Assembly: GCA_021531795.1 (NCBI GenBank)
Contig: JADYUL010000007.1
Coordinates: forward strand, 39,314 to 103,313
Direction of reading: 5' to 3'
Source of the DNA: Lacrimispora saccharolytica
Lineage (GTDB): Bacteria; Bacillota; Clostridia; Lachnospirales; Lachnospiraceae
DNA: 64,000 bases
Shown: positions 46,115-53,886 of the stretch, one piece after another
How the letters are laid out: every line of letters begins with the position of its first letter
How positions within the stretch are numbered: position 1 is the first letter of the stretch
Notes under the pieces: model-generated
The model's input: the letters and a program-made list of their open reading frames with translations, nothing else
The model's database searches: none
Told to the model about the DNA's origin: nothing
Position numbers and translations under genes: made by a program

Positions 46115-47074
46115 ATGAAAAGGTTCGATGTACCAATAGTATTTTGTATTTTTAATAGATTAGATACAACAAAAGAAGTTTTTGAAAAAATACGTAGAGT
46201 GAAACCTAAGAAATTATACTTAATCTCAGATGCGCCAAGAGCCGAAAGACCAATGGAAGAAGAAATAGTTCATGAAGTACGTTTCTTTGTTGAAGATAGT
46301 ATTGATTGGGAATGCGAAGTACATAAGAATTATGCCGAAAAAAATATGGGATGTGGAAAACGTCTGTCAAGTGGCATATCCTGGGTATTTGAAACCGAAG
46401 AAAGAGCAATTATTTTGGAGGATGATATTATTCCAGATGATACATTTTTTCCCTATTGTGAGGAAATGTTAGAATACTACAAAGATAATGAAGAAATACT
46501 AATGATTAGTGGAAATAATCCAATAGAAGAATTGTATTCTACGGATGAAGATTATTTGTTTTCTAAAGTTCCATTCATATGGGGGTGGGCAACTTGGAGA
46601 AGAGCGTGGGATTTATATGATTATAAGATTTCTTCTTGGCCACAGAATTGCAAAAATCCTGTCTTGAAAAAAATATTTCCAATAAAAGCATACTGGACAT
46701 ATACTAGTCAGTTCGATGTGTTACATAGTGGAGTTACTAATGATACTTGGAGCTATCAATTTATGTATGCGGGGATTACAAATGATATGTTATGTGTTCT
46801 ACCGTCAAAGAGTCATTCGGTAAATATAGGATTCCAAGAGGAATCAACGCATACAAAGAGTGTACCTCGATGGATGAGTAATAAAAGTAGTCCTGTAATT
46901 TTTCCGATTCATCATAGAATAAGAGTTGAGTGGGATAGAGATTTTGACATGATTTATATGAAACATTTCGGGCGATATGGGCTTATAATTAAAATAAAGC
47001 ATATTCTTGGATTGAATATTAATAAACCGATAAAAGAGGAGATAGGAAATTGGGCGAGAAAAAGACGAAAATAA
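46115..47074 (+). CDS. GT2/GNT-I-like glycosyltransferase
   Basis: This 319-residue GT-A protein begins VPIVFCIFNRLDTTKEVFEK, has LYLISDAPRAERP near residue 33 and the acidic site IILEDDIIPDDTFFPYC near 99, followed by SKVPFIWGWATWRRAWDLYD near 148. The EDD-x-x-P block and the WGWATWRRAW motif are typical of the GNT-I-like and HlpA-type bacterial glycosyltransferases found in capsule loci. Length is normal. Its C-terminal codons overlap the TTG start of the following WbsX-like gene by 25 bases. Confidence 0.83.
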   Translation: MKRFDVPIVFCIFNRLDTTKEVFEKIRRVKPKKLYLISDAPRAERPMEEEIVHEVRFFVEDSIDWECEVHKNYAEKNMGCGKRLSSGISWVFETEERAIILEDDIIPDDTFFPYCEEMLEYYKDNEEILMISGNNPIEELYSTDEDYLFSKVPFIWGWATWRRAWDLYDYKISSWPQNCKNPVLKKIFPIKAYWTYTSQFDVLHSGVTNDTWSYQFMYAGITNDMLCVLPSKSHSVNIGFQEESTHTKSVPRWMSNKSSPVIFPIHHRIRVEWDRDFDMIYMKHFGRYGLIIKIKHILGLNINKPIKEEIGNWARKRRK

Positions 47075-48171
47075 TATGCTTTTACCTACCACAATTTCAC
47101 GAGATAGAAGAAAACAATCTATGGTGGGGGAAGGGATATACTGATTGGATCGCAACGAAAAAAGCTACTTCGTTATTTAAGGGGCATAATCAACCACGAG
47201 TCCCTCTAGATAATAATTATTACAACCTATCAGATGAAAGTGCAAGAACAATAAAGTGGCAGGCAGAATTAGCAAAGGCATATGGGATATATGGATTTTG
47301 TATTTATCATTATTGGTTTGCGGGAAAAAAGTTGTTAGAAAAACCCGTTGAGATTTTACGTGCGCATGCTGAAATTGAGATAAAATATACCCTATGTTGG
47401 GATAGTAAAACATGGAAACGTACATGGTACTCGGATGAACACGAACAAGAGATATTAATTGAGCAAGATTATGGTAATGAAGAAATGTGGAAGAACCATT
47501 TTTATGACCTGTTGTATTACTTTACAGATGAACGATATATTAAATTAGATAATAGACCTGTTTTTCATATTTATCAGGCATCAAAAATACCATGTTTATT
47601 CGAAATGATGAAATGTTGGAATGAACTTGCAAAACAGAACGGTTTTAAGGGCATGTATATTGTGGCTGGGGGGTCTGAAAATAGAAATGATGATACTTTA
47701 TTGAAATCGGTAGACGCGTTTTATAACTTTGAACCCACATGGTCCTTTTACAAAAATGCAAAGAGTTTTTTGGTTCGGAATAGTGTTATTATAGCGGGTC
47801 TCAAAAAACGTGCAAATAAGTTGTTAAGAACAAATTTTTTTCCGGATCAGAGAGATGCAAAAGCGTTTTATAAATTAATAGAAAAAGACAAAAATCATGA
47901 GAATAAGAAGTGTTTTTATGGTGTGTTTTCGGATTATGATGACACTCCAAGACGAAAAATAAAAGGCACTGTTTATACCAATAATTCTTCCTCATATTTT
48001 GCTGAATGCTTAAAAACACAGATTAGGAAGAGCATTGAAGAGAATAATGAGTTTATATACATAAATGCATGGAATGAATGGGGCGAAGGAGCGTATCTTG
48101 AACCAGATAATCTGAATGGATATATATATTTAGAAACAATAAAAAAGGTGATTGACGAGGAAATGATATGA
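47050..48171 (+). CDS. WbsX/GH99-like domain protein
   Basis: This 373-residue protein has the WbsX layout (GH99-like TIM barrel): ICFYLPQFHEIEENNLWWG at the N-terminus, YTDWIATKKATSLFKGH near residue 31, YGIYGFCIYHYWFAGKKLLE near 81 and FIYINAWNEWGEGAYLEPD near the end. Such proteins occur in O-antigen and capsule loci; a glycosyl-transfer or trimming role is suspected but not proven. The start is TTG 47050 with GAGGAG at 47037-47042, inside the upstream gene. The usual CW-x-N-E block of the family reads CWDSKTWKRTW here, a local variation. The next gene overlaps by 4 bases. Confidence 0.85.
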   Translation: MGEKKTKIICFYLPQFHEIEENNLWWGKGYTDWIATKKATSLFKGHNQPRVPLDNNYYNLSDESARTIKWQAELAKAYGIYGFCIYHYWFAGKKLLEKPVEILRAHAEIEIKYTLCWDSKTWKRTWYSDEHEQEILIEQDYGNEEMWKNHFYDLLYYFTDERYIKLDNRPVFHIYQASKIPCLFEMMKCWNELAKQNGFKGMYIVAGGSENRNDDTLLKSVDAFYNFEPTWSFYKNAKSFLVRNSVIIAGLKKRANKLLRTNFFPDQRDAKAFYKLIEKDKNHENKKCFYGVFSDYDDTPRRKIKGTVYTNNSSSYFAECLKTQIRKSIEENNEFIYINAWNEWGEGAYLEPDNLNGYIYLETIKKVIDEEMI

Positions 48172-48968
48172 GTACAGCGATTGTAACTGGGGGAACAAAG
48201 CGTGATGTAGATGCAATGGCCGTATTAGCAATTAATATTCAGGAAATGACCCCTAGGGTGGCAGATGAATTGATAGTTTTTCATGACGGAATAAGCCTGA
48301 TAGATCAAAAGGCAATTACAAGTATCATGAAAACAAGATTCATCCGATACAAATGCCCAATTAATTGGATTAGGCTTATTAGTAATAAAACTATCCGATA
48401 TTTCTCACCTATGGTGTTTTGTAAGTATGAGTGTTTTAATCTTTTAGAAGAGTATGATATTGTTATATGGACTGACTATGATATATTAATTAGAGAAGAT
48501 ATCAGTGAACTAAGAGCACTGAAGGATAATATGGCATTCGTAATAAATGAAGATACTTCATTGAAGCAAATGTTTTATCCTAATATTTCCAAGAAGGATA
48601 TGCAAGAGTATAACTTGGAGGCACACAGTATAACTATGCCTCTATTTGTTTTAAAAAGAGAACTTGATAATTTCAAATTACTGTATGATTGGTGTTATAG
48701 GAAAACGTGTGAATTGCTTCCATATTTATATTTGCCAGAGCAATGTATAGTTTCGCTTATGATGCAGGAGTTTAATTTGCAATACGAAGAGTTAAGTAGT
48801 CAAATATATTGCATGCATCCCAAAGATGCATTGGCATGTACAAAAATACTGCATGCATATGGTCAACCGAAATTCTGGAGTGGCCTGCATAATGAAATGT
48901 GGGAATTGTATCATAATAAATGGTTAAACATTAGAGAGATGACAGCAGACAAATTATCACATAAATAA
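48168..48968 (+). CDS. Putative GT-A glycosyltransferase (GT8-like), unassigned
   Basis: This 266-residue protein reads TAIVTGGTKRDVDAMAVLAI near the start and has IVIWTDYDILIREDISEL near residue 102, an acidic D-x-D (DYD) of the kind that binds a metal and nucleotide sugar. LEAHSITMPLFVLKREL is near 148. The fold is probably GT-A of the GT8 type, but family and donor are unresolved. It overlaps the WbsX-like gene in ATGA and is followed by a gene-free region of about 480 bases. Confidence 0.65.
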   Translation: MSTAIVTGGTKRDVDAMAVLAINIQEMTPRVADELIVFHDGISLIDQKAITSIMKTRFIRYKCPINWIRLISNKTIRYFSPMVFCKYECFNLLEEYDIVIWTDYDILIREDISELRALKDNMAFVINEDTSLKQMFYPNISKKDMQEYNLEAHSITMPLFVLKRELDNFKLLYDWCYRKTCELLPYLYLPEQCIVSLMMQEFNLQYEELSSQIYCMHPKDALACTKILHAYGQPKFWSGLHNEMWELYHNKWLNIREMTADKLSHK

Positions 48969-49447
48969 ATGAAAAGTATGAATAACAATAGTTGCAGGTC
49001 AGACAAAGCACATATGATATGGGGTTTATACAAGCCAAAGATATAATGAATAACATTTTCTCAATATGCAATTCTTGAACTGTGGACTGCCTATGAAGTG
49101 TGCGGAAAGCGCGGAACAGGTTGGCTCGAAAGTATATATTTGATGAATGTGTAGATTTAGTGCAATATAATACGTTATGTTTTTTCTTTTTCAAAAACGT
49201 TGGTTTACCCGTATACTGAAGTTACAACACAATATTATCAGGAATTATCGCATACAAGGTGGGTGTCATCAAATGAAAAATCACGAAGCTTCCACCATTA
49301 TGCCAGAAACCCTATTATTTTTGGTAAATTCTGTTAATTAGGATTTGATAAGAGGTTATTGCATTTAAGAATCGGAGTAAGGTGTAAACGCTATTAGGAT
49401 ACTATTAAAATGTATATGAGATAGACCTGCAAAATGAGGAGCAAAGA
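48969..49447 (+). other. Gene-free region with traces of a decayed frame
   Basis: These 479 bases hold no intact gene. A + strand frame from about 49200 reads VYPYTEVTTQYYQELSHTRW and continues through FHHYARNPIIFGKF before a stop near 49340. That looks like the C-terminus of a small glycan enzyme that has decayed, but I cannot identify it. The reverse strand gives only a low-complexity 87-codon frame. No terminator hairpin with a T-run was seen. Confidence 0.4.
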
Positions 49448-50491
49448 ATGATATTAAAAATAATATTTAATATTATGTTTCCAGAACATATAAAGAATAT
49501 ATTGAGAATTAAATTTCGTTTTATATTTGAAAGTATAGATAGATACTTGATGTATAAAAACTATATGAAAGCATGCAGACAAATATTGTATCCCATATTT
49601 TATGATTCTGATGCTTACAAGTATAGGGATAATTTATTTCTAAAGAAAATTAATGGAGAATATTTAAAAAAAATATATTCGAATCAGTTGGAGAATGACG
49701 ATGAATTAAAAAGGTGTTTTGATTATATTGACAAATTTGGTATAGATACTTTCTGTTATGAGGATATGCATCAGAATATTTTTGATGAAAATGATATCTA
49801 TTATGATGAAAATAAAAAGATGTATTATGCATTTTATAAGAATAAGAAATTGTATTTAAAGAGAAGCATAGATACAGAAGCAAAAGCAAAAAATCTTTTT
49901 AATTCTCTAGCAACAGAGCAATTGCCACAGTCACCTCATTGTTACTTAACATCAACGTTTAGACCAGCAAAAGGTGGGATTGTTTTTGATATTGGCTGTG
50001 CAGAGGGTAATTTTGTATTAGAGGTAATTGATTCGATAAGTAAGGCATATATGTTTGAATGTGATGAAGAATGGATAGAAGCTCTTGAAGAAACATTTAA
50101 ACCTTATAAAGAAAAAATTTGTATAGTACCCAAGCTTGTATCAGATAAAAGTAATGACGGAACTATCACAATAGATGAGTTTTGTTCTGCCAATAATATA
50201 CAAAACATTGATTTAATTAAAATGGATGTGGAGGGTTATGAAAAAAAAGTTTTATGTGGAAGTAAGAATATGTTGGTCAATAAGGCAATATCTATGATTT
50301 CTGTTTGTGTATATCATAATTTTTCGGATGAAAAAGAAATAGGTGAAATGCTTAAAAAAGATGGTTATATTTTGGATATTCCGGAACGATATATGGCATG
50401 GAATAGAAAATTTGATATCATGGAATTAAATGATCAAATATTTACACATGGAATTATTAGAGCTTCTTTGTTGAAAAGAAAGAAAATGTAA
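49448..50491 (+). CDS. FkbM-family methyltransferase
   Basis: The 347-residue protein has a variable, AT-rich N-terminal half (residues 1-165, no recognised domain) and a C-terminal SAM methyltransferase domain. Motif I is IVFDIGCAEGNFVLEV near residues 178-193, followed by an acidic strand with MFECDEEWIEALEETF near 201, then TITIDEFC and IDLIKMDVEGYEKKVLCG near 255, the FkbM hallmark. VCVYHNFSDEKEIGEML is near 282. FkbM enzymes O-methylate sugars or antibiotics. GAGGAGC upstream supports ATG 49448. Target unknown. Confidence 0.85.
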   Translation: MILKIIFNIMFPEHIKNILRIKFRFIFESIDRYLMYKNYMKACRQILYPIFYDSDAYKYRDNLFLKKINGEYLKKIYSNQLENDDELKRCFDYIDKFGIDTFCYEDMHQNIFDENDIYYDENKKMYYAFYKNKKLYLKRSIDTEAKAKNLFNSLATEQLPQSPHCYLTSTFRPAKGGIVFDIGCAEGNFVLEVIDSISKAYMFECDEEWIEALEETFKPYKEKICIVPKLVSDKSNDGTITIDEFCSANNIQNIDLIKMDVEGYEKKVLCGSKNMLVNKAISMISVCVYHNFSDEKEIGEMLKKDGYILDIPERYMAWNRKFDIMELNDQIFTHGIIRASLLKRKKM

Positions 50492-50569
50492 ATGGAAGGT
50501 ATTTTTTAATTACTAGAATCAAGATCGTTTGTTATTTAAATTAATTACTAGGAGTTAAATAAAAGAAAA

Positions 50570-51205
50570 GTGTTATTTGATGCAATAATATACAAATGTA
50601 GATTGTCTGCATTTTATAAGAAATGGAAAAAGAAAAACCAACATAACTTTTGTGAAGTACAAACAATATTTGATATTAATAGGGTTCATATTGGTAATCG
50701 TACTTATGGAATGATTAATCCTCACTTATTTGATAACATACAGAGCCAATTGTATATTGGGAGTTTTTGTTCTATTGCGGAAAACGTTCATTTTGTTCTA
50801 GGAGAACATGATTACTCTATATTTAGTACATACCCATATAACGCATTTATACGCAGAAAAGAGAAAGAAATTCCTAAAACAAAAGGCGATATAGTTGTTG
50901 AGGATGATGTTTGGATTGGATTTAATAGTATAATACTATCGGGGGTTACTATACATCGTGGAGCCGTTATTGGAGCTGGATCAGTAGTTTCAAGTGACAT
51001 ACCACCTTATGCAGTGTATGCGGGAGGGAAAATAATAAAGTATCGTTTTTCAAGTGATATTATAGATAAGTTGCTAATGGTTGATTACAAAAAGATAACA
51101 GATCAGTATATAATAAACAATTATAATTTGCTAAATGGAAACATAAATGAGTTTATAAAAAGCCAAGCATTTATAGATGTATGTTCTGATGTAAGCATTC
51201 AATAG
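50570..51205 (+). CDS. CatB-like hexapeptide O-acetyltransferase
   Basis: This 211-residue left-handed beta-helix protein begins at GTG 50570; TAGGAG lies 15-20 bases upstream, which is a little far. Hexapeptide features are LYIGSFCSIAENVHFVLGEH near residue 62, DIVVEDDVWIGFNSIILSGV near 107 and IHRGAVIGAGSVVSSDIPPY near 128. The catalytic His is in GEHDYS near 78, as in xenobiotic and sugar acetyltransferases of the CatB group. It would move an acetyl group from acetyl-CoA to a sugar; O- or N-acetylation of the FdtB product is possible but is inference. Confidence 0.85.
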   Translation: MLFDAIIYKCRLSAFYKKWKKKNQHNFCEVQTIFDINRVHIGNRTYGMINPHLFDNIQSQLYIGSFCSIAENVHFVLGEHDYSIFSTYPYNAFIRRKEKEIPKTKGDIVVEDDVWIGFNSIILSGVTIHRGAVIGAGSVVSSDIPPYAVYAGGKIIKYRFSSDIIDKLLMVDYKKITDQYIINNYNLLNGNINEFIKSQAFIDVCSDVSIQ

Positions 51206-51367
51206 TATCCTTAACTTCTTGAGGATTTCCAATTTGATAAACGGCCCCAAGAAAGGATGAAAAATCGGGAAAATCAAGGCCTACGGCCTGAAAAACGTTG
51301 CTTTTTGTAGACGAATGTGCTATCCCATCTTTAGCAGGAATTCCGCCTAAAGATAGGAGAACAATAG

Positions 51368-51646
51368 ATGTTTTTTGTATCTGAAGAAATCTTTGAGGGC
51401 AAACTATTTGTGTATTTCATAGCACTGCAGTTGATGTCATATATCGAAAAACAGATGGATGTAAATGGCCTACTCAGTAATTACACCATGCAGTTACTAC
51501 TTGATGAGCTGGATGTTATTGAATACTATCAGCAGCTAGGAAAGACACATCATATGTCTGAGATAACAATTAACAGCGTAAGTTCTATGAACTTATAGAA
51601 ATTCCTGCCCCAACATAATCCTTGATATAAAATTACGGGACTTCAG
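51368..51646 (+). pseudogene. IS1634-like transposase C-terminal remnant (second copy)
   Basis: An open 76-codon frame (51368-51598) reads MFFVSEEIFEGKLFV, NYTMQLLLDELDVIEYYQQL and KTHHMSEITINSV. It matches the 3' part of the decayed transposase at 45240-45470 almost base for base, and the identity runs on to about 51646, where the likely terminal repeat ends (TACGGGACTTCAGG). The 5' three quarters of the element are missing. The stretch from 51206 to 51367 holds an 8-base inverted repeat, ATCTTTAG (51327-51334) with CTAAAGAT (51347-51354), and a short AGGCC/GGCCT hairpin at 51277-51289, perhaps a weak terminator for the acetyltransferase gene. Confidence 0.82.
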
Positions 51647-51658
51647 GTTTTAAATTGA

Positions 51659-51763
51659 TTTCACCCTAAAGTAATAGTTAACTACGAAAGAGGAGTATTT
51701 GTGGAGCCAATCACTAATGTAAGGATGACTCTTTTAGTGCAGTATTTAATGATTTAGTGAATA
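51659..51763 (+). pseudogene. Remnant of a VTC-domain gene
   Basis: Directly right of the IS end, codons from 51659 read HPKVIVNYERGVFVEPITNV, then RMT, and after a frameshift DSFSAVFNDLV. This lines up with RPKVIVNYEREAFVEPISNV and DSNISASDDFD of the intact VTC-domain protein encoded at 55662-56363. Only about 35 codons remain, with no start and an early stop. It is the scar of an older copy that was cut by the neighbouring insertion sequence or by a deletion at its end. Confidence 0.7.
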
Positions 51764-51781
51764 ACAACTTCATCACAAGTC

Positions 51782-52837
51782 TTATTTGTGAAAATGATTT
51801 TTTATAAGAAATAATTTATATTCGAAATAATCTGTTATTTTTTTGCACTTTTGCGCAGCTGTTTTGCCAAAGAATAAAAAGACTAGGCGAAGAACACGCG
51901 CTCTTTTGGCCCTCTTACAATCAATATGATTATTGTTTACCTGCTGATTGGCAGGTAATATATTGAGGTTTGGGGTGGCGATATAATCAAAATCGTTCCA
52001 GGTTATCAATTTGCTTTGATTAGAAGTCTCATTTATTTTTGGACAGTTGACTCCACTTCCATCATATCCATTGTTGTGAACAAGAGTTGTGCTAGGGTAT
52101 ACGGCATAGCATTTGTTGAATGTCATGTATAGTCCTTCTGTGTAATCTATTGCCCGGATATCTTTTTCTTCTTTACGAACAAAAACGTTCTTTTTGTCGT
52201 CAAGGTCCGAGATACATGCTTCGACTAATATCCAGTATTTTTTATAATTGTAATTAAATAGTTCTTTGCATTTTTGTGAATTTTTTAAAATTCCTATTAG
52301 ATTATTGTAATTTATCCAATTAATACAACTGTCTAGGCGAGAACGATAGAAAGCAGTGCCCCATGCAATTGTTTCATCCAGAATAAAGAGTCCGTTAGTT
52401 GCACGCCAATTTAAAGGATCGCAATAACCACCTATAGCCATGATTTGAGGATTATACTGATAAACACGCAAACACGTGTTGATATATTCTAGAAAAATAG
52501 GAGAAAAAATGTTATCATCTTCGGTAAAAATAAAGTATTCATTACTGGAGTCTCGGGATTTATCAACTAAAAAAGAGGTATTTAGTTCGGGACCGAGGTT
52601 TTTCGTCTGATAGAATATGTAGGTTTTTTTAAAATTTGATTTGAATTCATGGTTTAAGTAGTAACATATTTTTTGATACCCTTCATTGTATTCAACGGAG
52701 GGAGGGTAGTCGACAGATATATATATGTCAGTATATTCGGCATATCTATTTTTCTGTAGTGATTCCACACAATTTCGAAAATGTTCGTAACGGTTAAGTG
52801 TTGGGATTATTATAGGTGCACAGGGCTGTTCCTTCAT
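51782..52837 (-). CDS. GT2/GNT-I-like glycosyltransferase, on the opposite strand
   Basis: This 351-residue protein is the only clear polysaccharide gene on the - strand. A GGAGG site lies 6-11 bases before its ATG. It reads PIIIPTLNRYEHFRNCVESL at the start, TDIYISVDYPPS near residue 36 and the acidic site EYFIFTEDDNIFSPIFLEY near 100-118. It then has MAIGGYCDPLNW near 135 and ETIAWGTAFYRSRLDSCINW near 155. These are GNT-I-like GT-A features, as in the protein at 46115-47074. It is divergent from the next gene, with only 61 bases between the two starts, so the two promoters must lie in that gap. Its - orientation makes it a likely late arrival. Confidence 0.82.
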   Translation of the reverse strand: MKEQPCAPIIIPTLNRYEHFRNCVESLQKNRYAEYTDIYISVDYPPSVEYNEGYQKICYYLNHEFKSNFKKTYIFYQTKNLGPELNTSFLVDKSRDSSNEYFIFTEDDNIFSPIFLEYINTCLRVYQYNPQIMAIGGYCDPLNWRATNGLFILDETIAWGTAFYRSRLDSCINWINYNNLIGILKNSQKCKELFNYNYKKYWILVEACISDLDDKKNVFVRKEEKDIRAIDYTEGLYMTFNKCYAVYPSTTLVHNNGYDGSGVNCPKINETSNQSKLITWNDFDYIATPNLNILPANQQVNNNHIDCKRAKRARVLRLVFLFFGKTAAQKCKKITDYFEYKLFLIKNHFHK

Positions 52838-52898
52838 TTATTTTTCCTCCGTATACATAATAACACTATACTGAATTTAAGGCAAAAAAAGGTGATAT

Positions 52899-53783
52899 AT
52901 GACTATTGAAAGTGTATATGCGAACAGAAAAGTGCTGAATGAGTCCGAGACGTCTGAATTAATACGTAGAGTTATTTGTAAGGGAGACCCTTATATGATA
53001 TCTCGATTCGGAGGAAATGAACTGAATGCAATGGTATCTGGTATAAAAGAGTACTATCCTGTCTATTTGTACAAAAAACACAAAAGAAAAAATGAAATGG
53101 CGTGCTTCTTTGATGGCGCAGGTTTTTTTCCCAGAAATGTTAATTTAATTCCTCGTTTTAGCAACATTATGATTGAAACATGCAAATCAATTGATATGCT
53201 TGGAGTTTGGGGATTACCATACGAGGAAGAAATAATTAATAATTATATGAAGGAAAATGTAGTGATTACCCACTTGGGCTGTTTAGAGCCATACTCAAAT
53301 TCTTCTAGTCCATGGTCTAGTGCTCTTAAAGGAAAGAAAGTTCTTGTAATACATCCTTTTGCCAAGACTATTCTGAAACAGTATAATAAACATAATTTGA
53401 TTTTTCCAGGAACAGATATCCTGCCAGATTTTGAACTTAATGTGATTAAGGCAGTACAGACATCAGCTGGAGCGAAAGATCGCAGATTCAAAAATTGGTT
53501 TTATGCATTAGAGTATATGCATGGCGAAATCAAAAAAATAGATTACGAAGTGGCGATACTGGGATGTGGAGCGTATGGCATGCCGTTAGCTGCAAAAATT
53601 AAAAATGACGGAAAAATTGCGATTCATCTGGGCGGAGCGACACAGTTGTTATTTGGGATAAAAGGAAATAGATGGGATAATAATGAGAGTATGAGTGCGT
53701 TTTATAACGATAATTGGTGTAGACCTTCTAAAGATGAAACACCTAAAAACAAAAATGTAGTAGAAAATGGGTGTTATTGGTAA
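52899..53783 (+). CDS. Putative GT-D-fold glycosyltransferase
   Basis: The 294-residue product has PYMISRFGGNELNAMVSG near residue 31. The R-F-G-x-x-E motif is the nucleotide-sugar signature of GT-D (DUF1792-type) transferases. A second conserved block near the end reads EVAILGCGAYGMPLAAKIK (about residue 216), then IHLGGATQLLFGIKGNRWD. That pair occurs in related proteins of capsule loci, whose biochemistry is little known to me. It starts at ATG 52899 with AAAGGTGAT upstream. I am fairly sure it is a glycan gene but not of its activity. Confidence 0.65.
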   Translation: MTIESVYANRKVLNESETSELIRRVICKGDPYMISRFGGNELNAMVSGIKEYYPVYLYKKHKRKNEMACFFDGAGFFPRNVNLIPRFSNIMIETCKSIDMLGVWGLPYEEEIINNYMKENVVITHLGCLEPYSNSSSPWSSALKGKKVLVIHPFAKTILKQYNKHNLIFPGTDILPDFELNVIKAVQTSAGAKDRRFKNWFYALEYMHGEIKKIDYEVAILGCGAYGMPLAAKIKNDGKIAIHLGGATQLLFGIKGNRWDNNESMSAFYNDNWCRPSKDETPKNKNVVENGCYW

Positions 53784-53886
53784 CATGGAGATGATTTATC
53801 AAGTCGAATTACCTATCACAGAGAGATTACGCATGATGATTTCTTGGGAATTGTTGATGTGATGGTTAGATAAGTTTTGAGGTGTT

